From: Calamus simplicifolius
Taxonomy: Eukaryota > Streptophyta > Magnoliopsida > Arecales > Arecaceae
Length of the DNA stretch: 64,000 bases
Direction of reading: 5' to 3'
Assembly (NCBI GenBank): GCA_900491605.1
Contig: UESW01001674.1
Span: forward strand, 62,001 to 126,000
The notes beneath the pieces were generated by a model. The model was not told the origin of the DNA. It saw nothing but the letters and a program-made list of their open reading frames with translations, and did no database searches. Position 1 is the stretch's first letter; every line of letters starts with the position of its first letter. Of this stretch, positions 21,041 through 30,578 are shown piece after piece. Made by a program: the position numbers and the translations under genes.

Positions 21041-24000
21041 ATGTCTTGGAGAGATACTCGAGGCGAGATGATTCTCCTACATTCCAGCTCTGACAGAGGG
21101 GTCATCTGTCGGCGCATCAGGTAATAACTCTATTTTAAACTTATATTATTTGGCTATGTTTCTTTATGTTATTTTGCACTAATTTAGTTCATTATGTTTT
21201 GCAGCTACATCATCAAAGAAGAAGGGCCGAGGTCCTGCTCGCGGATACAAGTCCGCACATCTGATTGATACGCGTCGTGGACAGAAGTTGCCTATTCTTC
21301 TGCCACCTGAGGTTGGACGACCATTGGGTGAGTTTCGCTCTGAGTTTCTGACCGAGATAGGAGTGGTTGTACGTGACATGGCACCACTTGCGGTCAGAAA
21401 GTGGAGTGAGATCACTGATGCACAGAAAGCACCTATGATCGATCGACTTCAGGTCAGTATAATTGTATTAGATTACTTTAGATTACGTTTAATGTACTTA
21501 ATATACCTTATAACTTTTATAATTTATATATATATATACTTGCAGGAGAAGTTCGATCTTGATATGAATTTAGATCATATTAAAAAAGGTATTGAGTTTC
21601 AAATGAATAAAGTTTATCGAGAATTTAGATATCGGCTTCATATCCACTTCATTAGTCACGGTGGGGACACAAGTGTGAGCTTAGCAAAACAAAATAAGCC
21701 ATCTCGTGTCTCGCAGAGTGACTGGGACTTTCTATGTGATTACTTTATTCAGATGAGTATAAGGTAAATACATCCATACAAATATTTTAATAGTTTATAT
21801 TTTTTATAAACTCATGTAACCATTTTCATTAATTCTTTGATGTAGAAAAAATCAGAAACAAATAAATCTAATCGGGAATTGCAGCCATATGCTGCTCTCA
21901 CTGGATCGAAGTCTATACCGGCTCACTCTTATGATATGGTAAGGAATACTGTGAATCTAGTGCTTTTATATTCTAAGCATGAACCTAGGTATTCGATGCA
22001 TGGGTCTAGTTGGTCTGAATTTGTCATCGTGTTGTAATGCCTGCGTATCTTATTGATTGAGAATGGTTGTTTTATGTTGGTTGTAGGTTTGTTTCTTTAT
22101 GTTTGAATATGCCATGAATTGGTTTAGATTACGTGGAAATTTTATTTTTGTATTATAGAAGGTTTAATTACAACAACTGTGGCCAATACAGATTTTGCAT
22201 CCAACTTTATTTGGCAAAAAAGGTGTATCCCTGTTAGGATACAACTTGATTTATTGCAACTGGCATTCCCACTGTTATTTTGACGAGGCCTGCACAAGTA
22301 GCTCGTTATAAAACTTTGTTTTCTTTTTTCTTTATAAACTTGATGGTGTTATCTCAAAGCCATCTTAGTTCTTAGATCCTACTATTCCTTGATGAAGAAG
22401 TCTAGCCGATGCATCCCTCGTTTGATCTTCAACTGCTTTCTTTTTCCTTTTTGCACACCAAGGAGCAGACTATGACTCCTCATCAATGTTTTGGAAACAA
22501 AGTCGAACAGTGTCCAACAAGCCATAGGAGATTAACACCATCCTCATTTGTATGCTCCAATAATCATAGCTCTCCTCCTCAAAAATCAGTACTGCAGATT
22601 GTGAACAATTGAATGTTGTGATACTTGAACTTGCTGCCATGAGTGTGCCTTGACGTGATGACAGGACCTCATTGCTTCGATGCTACTATTAGGAAAAGAG
22701 AAGAGTGGTAGGCCAAAATTTTGTAGGATTGATAACTGGGAGAATTTTGATTCTTGGATTGAAATGACACTGGAGGCTTGTTACAAAATTGAATGTGATG
22801 GTCTATTTATAGGATTAGATGGTAAGTTGTAGATGTGTAACTATTTACGACATAGTATTCAGATGGTTGGCAAAGACATTGTCCTTTGGTAGAATCTAGA
22901 ACACTTTGAGATTCTAGAATGCTTTGGAATTCTTGAATAATTTGACTTTAGAATGCTTTGGAAAGTTTGAATACTTTGACACTCAAGGCTACAGAATCTT
23001 CAAGATTCATGTTACAAAATTTTAAAAATTAATTTCTAATTAACATTATATCATGATTTGATATCTGACCACTTTTCTTTTGCCCTTCTATCACTTGCAC
23101 ATGTGCCACATGCTCTTCATTTTGTATCTTAACAACAATTAACTTGCATGACTGCCATTGCGTAAAATTGCAGTTTCACTAGCAAACAATTGATAGCTTA
23201 AAATTGTCAAGTCCCTCAAGTCGTAGTGCTGTAGTATCTTGTGTTCTTGCAATTGTATTTGCTCCTCCAGTTTGTTCTACTGTCCATTTTTTTTGCGTTC
23301 TTAACTAAATAGATTAACATCTGATAACTGTTTAAAATTGGCATATGTTCCAAGAACTAGACATATTGATCTATTTTATTTTATTAGAGTGTGACCATTA
23401 TACAGTCCTTTTCTCATAGATCTGCTAGGTCCATTTAATAACTAGATATACTGATGAATAAGATTACCTGCACAAAATTCTTTAGCCTTGACATGAACTT
23501 TATATTGTGCTATAACTACTATAATCCTTTCTCACGTTACTTAATAGCATTGCCATATATTTCATGTACCATGTCTGAAGGTCTCTCTTGATTTTATCTT
23601 ATATATCTGCTGTATCGAAGCATTTGCAGTACGGTTTCAATTAGTTGTGTTCAATGATAATGTTCAGCTGTAATCTGAAACATGCTACCTAAATTGTCCT
23701 AGCATTCAGTGCTAAATACAGCTGCCAATTGGACCATACTCATTGGAATTTGTTGCCAGAGACTCCAAAATCCTATCATACTTGATTTAATTTTATCATT
23801 GTATTAGATTATTCCATTGATACATTGATAATTGTATTAGATTATTGTCTTAAATTATTGTTTTAAATTATTATTTTTCTTTTCAGAGAGATCCTGTTAC
23901 TGGAGAGGAGCCATCAAGACTTCATCTGTGGAATACTCTTCATTTTGATAAAAAGAAGAATCAATGGATAAATGAAAAAGCTGAAGAAACCCATGTAAGT

Positions 24001-24430
24001 TTTATCAATTAAAAATACAATATTATTGAATGTAATGTTTTATACTAAACATATTGAATTTGTTTTCTTTTCATTGCAGGCACAGTTAATAGAGCGACTT
24101 TCCTCACAGGACTCTACAGTAGAACCAATCAATGAGGATGTCATTTTGGAGGAGGTTTTAGGCTCTAGATCTGGTTATAAAAGAGGATGGGGTCCATTAC
24201 CGAAGGGTACATCGAGAATTAGAGGTAGTTCTTCATCTTCTGAAAGCTCACAATTAAAGGGTGAATTACATGAGTGCCGAGAGCTCATCGCTCAGCAAGA
24301 GAATAAGCTTGCTCAGCAAGAGAAGACTATCCAGGATCTACAGGCGACGACTGCTGAGCTCGCTGCTTTCATGCGACAGTTTGTGCCTGGATATCATCCT
24401 AGTGGATCCCAGCAGACTTCACCTCCATAG
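21041..24430 (+). CDS. CACTA-2 second gene, Transposase_24/Ptta-like
   Basis: Multi-exon gene just downstream of the transposase. Exons by splice signals: 21041-21120, 21205-21452, 21546-21763, 21846-21938, 23887-23994 and 24080-24430, all with GT donors and AG acceptors. It encodes a basic KKKGRGPARGYKS segment, a block with WSEITDAQKAPMIDRL, then SQSDWDFLCDYF, an RDPVTGEEPS block, and a C-terminal glutamine-rich heptad stretch (SSQLKGELHECREL onward) likely to form a coiled coil. The pattern matches the plant En/Spm-associated Transposase_24 family (recognised by eye), proposed to bind subterminal repeats. The exon 3 to exon 4 join does not keep the expected frame with the obvious splice sites, so a small indel is likely. 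The 1.95-kb fourth-to-fifth exon intron is unusually long and holds nothing I recognise. Confidence 0.75.
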
Positions 24431-24639
24431 TACATGTATTTTTTTTTAAATTATGTATTTTTTGAAACATTGTATATGATGATTTTATTGAAATGAATGA
24501 AAACTTTTATTAAATTTTTGTGAAACTTTTATATTAGAAAATTATTTCTAGTATCGTTGCTTTAATATTATATTATTGTAACAGGTGCAATACAAAAAAA
24601 TATTAAAATAAAATTTTAATATTTTTAAAATTTAATTAA

Positions 24640-25196
24640 AAATTATTACGGCGACTTATTTTCGCCGTAATATCAACCTATTACGGCAAAATAAGTCGCC
24701 GTAATAGGTTTTTAATTAAATTTTAAAAATATTAAAAATATTACGACTTATTTTTGCCGTAATATCAACCTATTACGGGAAAATAAGTCGCCGTAATAGG
24801 TTTTAATTAATTTTAAAATTTAATTAAAACCTATTACGGCGACTTATTTTCGCCGTAATAGGTTGATATTACGGCGAAAATAAGTCGCCGTAATATTTTA
24901 ATATTTTTAAAATTTAATTAAAAACCTATTACGACTTATTTTCGCCGTAATAGGTTGATATTACGGCGAAAATAAGTCGCCGTAATAAATTTTAATATTT
25001 TAAATTTAATTAAAAACCTATTATGGCGACTTATTTTCGCCGTAATAGGTTGATATTACGGTCCGTAATAGGTTATTACGACAATATATTACTACGACGA
25101 TTTGTAATGTATTACGACGAATTTTTTATCATCGTAATAATTTATTACGACGACTTTTGTACCTATTGTGACGAATTAATTCGTCATAATAAGTCA
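24640..25196. repeat. 3' subterminal palindromic repeats of CACTA-2
   Basis: Many copies of ATTACGGCGACTTATTTTCG with its reverse complement, giving repeated perfect or near-perfect hairpins such as CTATTACGGCGACTTATTTT facing AAAATAAGTCGCCGTAATAG. Spacers are AATTTTAAAATTTAATTAAAA-like. The core word is shared with the 5' array. These are probably binding sites for the element's proteins. Confidence 0.88.
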
Positions 25197-25210
25197 TTTT
25201 TTTTGTAGTG

Positions 25211-25751
25211 GAGGTGCACCCCGCACTCTCTCTGACCTATGGAGAGGAGATGAATGTTGTGGTTGTTATTGATCTTTAGAAATTTCTGGTTGAGGAATGT
25301 CTTATTGATTGTCAACATGAGTAGGTTGTAAGTCTTGATCTTCAGTGAGTTCAATATCTTCCCACTACCTTCTTCTTGGATAAATTCCTTTTACAAAAAA
25401 ATGGCATGCCTACTGACAAATACCTTTTGCTCAGCAGGATAATAAAAGATGTATCCAATACCTTCTTTGTGATAACCTATAAACCTACATTTATCAGTCC
25501 TAGCACTTAACTTATGTCTGAATACATTTTTGACATAAGCAGGGCAACCCCAAATCTTAAAATATTTAAGACTTGGCTTTTTTTCTTTCCATAATTCATA
25601 TGGAGTGCTAGTCACTGATTTTGATGGCACTCTATTTAAAATATAGGCAGCAGTTTCTAGGGCATAACCCCAGAATGATACTGAAAGATCTGTGAAGCAC
25701 ATCATGGATCTCACCATGTCTAATAAGGTATGATTCCTCCTTTCTGCTACA
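25211..25751 (-). pseudogene. Copia-A integrase C-terminal part
   Basis: Continuation of the Copia-A pol gene on the other side of CACTA-2. From 25751 downwards it reads VAERRNHTLLDMVRSMM, then ETAAYILNRVPSKS, KIWGCPAYVK and RCRFIGY-type blocks, all standard in copia integrases, then the linker with RSERVRGAP that joins LRYGFV at 13310. Integrase would insert the DNA copy into the chromosome. It starts abruptly at 25751 where Copia-B is inserted, just after the conserved QQNG motif should begin. The catalytic Asp residues and zinc-binding N-terminus are therefore not present here. Confidence 0.9.
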
Positions 25752-25756
25752 TATTT

Positions 25757-27221
25757 TGTTGACCCAATTATTGATTTTGATGATTAACAAAAGCCATGAG
25801 TATATTCCTTATGTTTCTGATAAATTTGATAAGTGTTTTAGGAATTAAGATTGGTTATTCATCAATATGTTACTTAGAAAATTGGTTTCAAGTTGAATTT
25901 AAATGGAATTTATGTAAGTTCAAAACTTGGAGCTGACACCCTAAGTCCTTGGAGCTGACTCCAGAGAGTATCAGAACAGTATTGTTTTTGGCACGGTTCG
26001 AAGCCGATACCTAAATTTTTGGAGCCGACACATGAAAAGTTAGAGTCAACACCTACAAAGCGTGGAGCTGACTCCCGACCAGTTATAGAGAGTAATTTTT
26101 TGGACACTGGCGGAGCCGACACCTTCAGAAAGTTGGAGCCAACTCCAGATCTCGCCGAGCCGACACTTCAAAATCTTGGAGCCAACACCTTGACGGACCA
26201 TTTATTACTATTTTTAGAATCCCGATTTGGAGCCGACACAAGAAGACCTGGAGCCGATACCTCCATGTCAGAAATGGAATTTTAAGTTTTCCAACGATAT
26301 ATTTTTCTTACCTAATCTCTAACGAATCTATTTTCTTTTGGTAAGGTACATCCAAGGACAACTCCAACGGCTATTTTTCACCTACTCATGGATTGAAATG
26401 CATATAAAATGGGATTGAACCATTTGAAATAAAAAGAACGAAAAATAGTGAAACGAAAAGAAAGAAAGAGAAATCAAAAATCCCACTTCAAAAAATTTTC
26501 TGAGCCAAAGCCTATCCACTATTGAGAGTTAGAAGAGGAATCCAAAAACATCAAAAGAGCTTTTTCAAAGGATTTTCCTAGTTTTGAAGAAGAAGGAGAA
26601 AAGCCCTAAATCTTCAACCATTTCTTCACCAAAATCTCTTCAAGTGTTCTAATTCCATTCAATTTAGAAGAGAAGGAGAAGAGAAGAAAGAAGAAAAGCT
26701 CAAGCCCTACATTGCTTCAGAAATCAAGCTTTTCTATTTCCATTTACTTACATTGCTTATTTGCTCAATTAAGGAGCTGTTATTGTTGTAAACTTTTAAT
26801 TGATTTATTGTTTATCTAATTCAATCAGGGGATTGAATCAGTTGAGGTTGTTAACCTCGGGGTAAGCTAAGTATAGCTTACATTGGGTTTTGTGATGGTG
26901 AACCCGGAAAAACCAGCTGGGTTTGTTGTGACCCCGTGTAAAATAAGTTAGAGGTGTGAGCTTGTAAAACAACTCAATTGTAATCTGGGTGATTATAGTA
27001 TGGATCTAAGAGTTGCTTAGGAGTGGACGTAGGTGTGGGATACACCGAACCACTATAAATCTTTGTGTGTTTGTCGTGCCTTTGTCTCTATCTCTCTCTC
27101 TCATTGTGCTTATATTGTTGCATTAATTTGCTAGTTAACTTAATTGGTTTTAAGTTTTAAATTGTTAAATTTTTAAAGTTTCCAATCATCCCTCCTTCTT
27201 GGATTGCCATCTGGGCCAACA
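25757..27221 (+). repeat. 5' LTR of Copia-B
   Basis: Starts TGTTGACCC and ends GGGCCAACA (8 of 9 complementary), 1465 bp, followed by the primer site. Within 25929-26270 it carries about twelve degenerate copies of GGAGCCGACACC. A region with GTGAACCCGG and ACCCCGTGTAAAA lies near 26900. No gene is present in it. Confidence 0.88.
25929..26270 (+). repeat. Degenerate GGAGCCGACACC repeats in the Copia-B LTR
   Basis: About a dozen copies of a 12-mer (variants GGAGCTGACACC, GGAGCTGACTCC, GGAGCCAACTCC, GGAGCCGATACC) at irregular 15-40-base spacing. The irregular spacing separates it from a simple tandem repeat and is more like clustered protein-binding sites in an LTR promoter (inference). Confidence 0.7.
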
Positions 27222-27243
27222 ATTGGTATCAGAGCTTGTGCTC
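27222..27243 (+). other. Primer binding site of Copia-B
   Basis: ATTGGTATCAGAGCTTGTGCTC directly follows the LTR; TGGTATCAGAGC is the standard initiator-Met tRNA primer complement of plant copia elements. Confidence 0.85.
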
Positions 27244-27282
27244 ATTTCAGTTTGATCTAATGATCAAGAGTCAAAGATCCAA

Positions 27283-28679
27283 ATGACAACACAAGCTAGA
27301 TCTTCATTTGCTGAAGGTCAATCTATAAATAGACCTTCTTTATTTAATGATTCAAATTATTCTTATTGGAAAGCTAGAAGAGAATTTTTATTCAAGCTTT
27401 AGATTATGAACTATGGAGTATAATCATTAATGGACCTAGCATACCCACACACGTAGTAGATGGTTCAATAGTTCCTAAATCCGAAAGGAATTGGAATGAG
27501 AACGATAGGAAAATGGCTCAGCTTAATGCAAAAGCCATGAATGTTTTATATTGTGCTTTAGATGCTAATGAATTTAATAGAATTTCTACATGTATTTCTG
27601 CAAAAGAAATTTGGGATAGATTAGAAGTTACCCATGAGGTACTAATCAAGTAAAAGAATCAAAAATTAACATTCTAGTGCATAAATATGAATTGTTTAGC
27701 ATGGAACAAACTGAATCAATCACTTGCATATACACTAGATTCACTGATATAGTTAATGGTCTAAAAAGTCTTGGTAAGACTTATACTAATTCTGATTTGG
27801 TGCGTAAAATTCTTAGATCTCTTCCAAGATCATGGGAAGCAAAAGTAACTGCCATCCAAGAAGCCAAAGATCTGAATACATTACCTTTGGAGGAGCTGCT
27901 TGGATCATTGATGACCCATGAGCTGACTATAAAGCGGCATCAAGAGGAAGAAGTCAAGAAGAAGAGAACAATTTCCCTCAAGGCTGCATAAAATGAAAAG
28001 AGCAGCAGTGATGAAGAAGATGATAATGATGAGGAAACTGCACTCCTTGCTAAGAAGTTTAAAGATTCATGCAAAGAAGGAGACCCTTCTACAAAAGAAA
28101 ATCTGGATTCAAATGGAAGGAGAAAAAGAGAAGGACAAGGACAAGGACAAGGAAAAAGATTCCCTCATATGTTATGAATGTAAGAAACCGGGGCACTTTA
28201 GATTAGATTATCTTCAATTGAAGAAAGCCTACAAAAAGAAGAAGAAGGCTTATGTTGCAACATGGAGTGATAGTGAAGAATCTTCATCTGAAGAAGATCA
28301 AAAGGAAGTTGCAAACATATGCTTCATAGCAAAAGACGACAACGAAGTAAGTTTCATAACTCCTAATGAAGATTTTACCTTTGATGAATTATATGAAGCT
28401 TTCATGAGTTAATTAATGATTTCAAATTTTTAAGAATTAAAAATAAATCTTTGAAAACTAAAACTTAAATCTAATCAAAGAAAAAAATGAACTAATTCTT
28501 GAGGTTAAAATCTAAAATTTGAAAAGAAGATGTTTTAAAAGAAAAAGAATTGATAAATATAAGAATGTAGTTGATAGATTCACTTATAGCTTGAAAAAAC
28601 TTAATTTATTGTTAAGTAGCCAAAGAGCAGTATTTGATAAAGCTGGTCTAGGATATAGACCTCATATGAAACAAAAGTA
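27283..28679 (+). pseudogene. Copia-B gag, frameshifted and truncated
   Basis: Capsid polyprotein of Copia-B. It starts MTTQARSSFAEGQS at 27283, with SLFNDSNYSYWK as in UBN2-type gag. The middle (27677-27991) has VRKILRSLPRSWEAKVTAI and EELLGSLMTHE. The C-terminal part (27993-28412) carries a lysine/aspartate repeat (KDKDKDKEKD) and a zinc knuckle CYECKKPGHFRLDY. Its fourth ligand Cys is Tyr, so zinc binding is probably lost. Several one-base shifts (near 27395, 27645 and 27990) break the frame. Towards 28679 the frame carries KAGLGYRPHMKQK and ends at the N. Gag would form virus-like particles around the element RNA. The decay shows it is not functional. Confidence 0.85.
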
Positions 28680-28680
28680 N
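28680..28680. other. Single N: probable assembly join
   Basis: The only ambiguous base in the window. Left of it is Copia-B gag in mid-gene; right of it is a CACTA-3 GC-rich block without its terminus. Neither a target duplication nor a CACTA terminus lies at the change. The missing piece should hold Copia-B pol and 3' LTR, the rest of Copia-A and the CACTA-3 5' end, so the two sides may not be truly adjacent. Confidence 0.85.
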
Positions 28681-29130
28681 ACCCCTCTTATTCCGGCCAC
28701 GGCGACGGCCATGGCCGTCATCTACGGCCATGGTCTGGCGTGGCGTCGTTGCTGGCCGGCCGGCCGGCAACGCGATGGCCTAGCCACGGTGGCTAGGCCA
28801 CCGTTAAAAAAAATTTGCTGGGAGGGGGTTCCCACTGCCCCCCCCCCACTCCCTCCTGTTCCAGCCACGACAACTCGGTGGCTGGGCATGGTGGCCAGGC
28901 CATCGTTAAAAAAAAAAAAAGCCAAGGGGGGGGGGGGGTTTCCCCCCCTCCCGTTTGGCCACAGCGACGGTCGTGGCCGTCGTCTCGGTGGCCTGGCCAC
29001 GGTGGTCAGGCCACCGTTAAAAAAAAAATGGCCGGGGGGGGGGGGGGGTTCCCTCTGTCATCTCCGGCAACCACGGCCGTGGCCGTGGCTGGCAGCCACG
29101 GTCGTGGCTTGGCCACGTTGGCCAGGCCAC
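28681..29130. repeat. GC-rich minisatellite of CACTA-3
   Basis: Four or five units of about 110-130 bases: CCACGGCCGTGGCC-type palindromes, GGTGGCCAGGCCACCGTT, a poly-A run, then a G run of up to 14. The long homopolymer G and A runs make this hard to sequence, which fits the assembly break beside it. It matches the blocks at 5578-6470 in CACTA-1. Confidence 0.75.
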
Positions 29131-30010
29131 AAGTTAAAAAAAATAATATTTATAATATTACAAAGTTTTTTTATAAAAAATATTTTTAAAATAAATATAT
29201 GTTCATTATAAATTATAAAATTTTATATAAATAATAAATTTTATAATACAAAAATTGCATAACTAGTTTTTTAATTAATACAAATAATTTATTATAAAAT
29301 AATATTTATAATATTACAAAATATATTGCATACTAATTTTTCAACCAGAAATTAATTAATTAATATTAAAAAAATATTCTTAGTAAGTTGTTTTGATATT
29401 ATAATCTTAATAATTTATTTGATCATATTATTAATCACTTAACTTTAGAGAACCTCTATAGTAATATCATTATATATAATAATATATTACAATAAAATTA
29501 AAATACACTATAGTATTATATTAATATTTTATAAAAATTTATATTATGTGATATTATATTAGATTATAATGATTTTATATTATCATTATATTGAACTATT
29601 TTGTGTTTGATGAAATTTTAAATAATATGAGGGTTCTAATTTTATTGATATTATAATGATTTTATAATATCATATTGTAATATGATTTTATAATATCATT
29701 ATGTCTTGATTATTTACATTCTGCTTCAAATTGAATGATGCATTAAATTATGTATTGCTAGAATGAACGTCTTGTTGTAGTTCTATTTAATTTCAGCACC
29801 GAATTAGTAGTTTCAATGATTTATATTTTAGTCTTCACATACAATTATGTAATGAGTTGTTACAGAATTGACAAGAATTTCTGAATAACAAGCATAAGTT
29901 CGATTGTCTTTGGATTTCCATATTATTTCTCACAGCACTATAACCTTTAGACACGTTTAAAGATTTGGTAAGACTTAGTCTTGCAAATTCTCAAATTGTC
30001 CTAGTAGACA
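29131..30010. other. AT-rich spacer in CACTA-3
   Basis: Strongly AT-rich, with repeated ATAATATTATA-like words. No gene or clear tandem repeat is present. The right end (ACAGCACTATAACC onward) matches the minus strand of CACTA-1 near 4800, which shows it is element sequence. Confidence 0.6.
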
Positions 30011-30214
30011 GTTTGAGAATATTTTTTGCGATATGTTAGTCTGCTATTAATCATCATTGGTTGATATTGCGGTTTGTATTTGCTCATACGTTCTCCTAGT
30101 GTGGTATATATGCCACACATTTAGGAGAACATATGGAAAAATGCTGCTGAAATTTCAACATAAAATCGATGATAATTAATAGCAGAATAACATATCACAA
30201 AAAATATTCTTGAA
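30011..30214. repeat. Foldback in CACTA-3, homologous to 4529-4731
   Basis: Arms TTTTTTGCGATATGTTAGTC and CTATTAATCATC pair with GATGATAATTAATAGCAG and ATAACATATCACAAAAAA around a centre at 30108 (GTGTGGTATATATGCCACAC). The sequence is the reverse complement of the CACTA-1 copy with scattered differences on both arms. A smaller hairpin (CTCAAATTGTCC, TAGTAGACAGTTTGAG) precedes it. Confidence 0.75.
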
Positions 30215-30578
30215 TGGGATAAGGCCTTACCTTTTAGACATGGAGTGAAGGTAGAATTAATTTAGGACACTTGATTGCTTGTGAAGTCTCATGATTGAAT
30301 AGACCGCCTTGCGGCCCGGCCTGAACCCAAGCCCTAGCATTAGCCTGGCTGAACCTATGCCGGTCCTTGCTAGACAAGGATGTAGCCATGGCCCGGCCTT
30401 GCAGGGTAGGGACCTTAGTTGTGTAAAAGAAAACTGGTTTCGTTATAAATGATTTAAATAGTTGTTATTTACCTAGTTGTGTAAAGAAAATAATTTAGTT
30501 ATATATTTACTAATGCTAATATAGTTTTATTATGGTTTCCTTTAATGGTTTACCAGAAATTGTATAAGTCGGTCAAAA
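30215..30578. other. Leader between foldback and transposase in CACTA-3
   Basis: Includes a GC-richer stretch near 30300-30420 (GGCCCGGCCTGAACCC, CATGGCCCGGCCTTGCAGGG), matched in CACTA-1 near 4380-4440. It is presumably the transposase 5' leader. No reading frame is recognisable. Confidence 0.5.

Larger units (their letters stand above)
13311..25210 (+). mobile_element. CACTA-2, complete CACTA transposon nested in Copia-A
   Basis: Starts CACTACAAGAAA at 13311 and ends TTTTTTTTGTAGTG at 25210. The inverted ends agree at 11 of 12 positions, and GAG is duplicated at 13308-13310 and 25211-25213. Length is 11,900 bp. Removing the element and one GAG restores the Copia-A reading frame (ERVRGAP then LRYGFV), which proves the boundaries. 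It contains a 5' tandem array, a GC-rich leader, a TNP2-like transposase gene, a Transposase_24-like gene and 3' subterminal repeats. Its repeats (TTATTACGGCGAAA-type) and proteins differ from those of CACTA-1/3, so it is a separate family. Confidence 0.95.
25757..28679 (+). mobile_element. Copia-B, Ty1-copia retrotransposon, 5' part only
   Basis: Plus-strand copia element: 5' LTR (25757-27221), primer site, and gag up to the N at 28680. Pol and the 3' LTR are absent because the sequence jumps to CACTA-3 after the N. It is inserted in the integrase gene of Copia-A; TATTT at 25752-25756 is the candidate target duplication. The gag style (KAGLGY block after the zinc knuckle) suggests the SIRE/Maximus lineage, which is a tentative call. 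Confidence 0.88.

Noticed and set aside
25211..25751. Integrase fragment as part of Copia-B
   Set aside because: It is on the minus strand and its reading joins Copia-A at 13310 after removal of CACTA-2. Copia-B is on the plus strand and starts at 25757.
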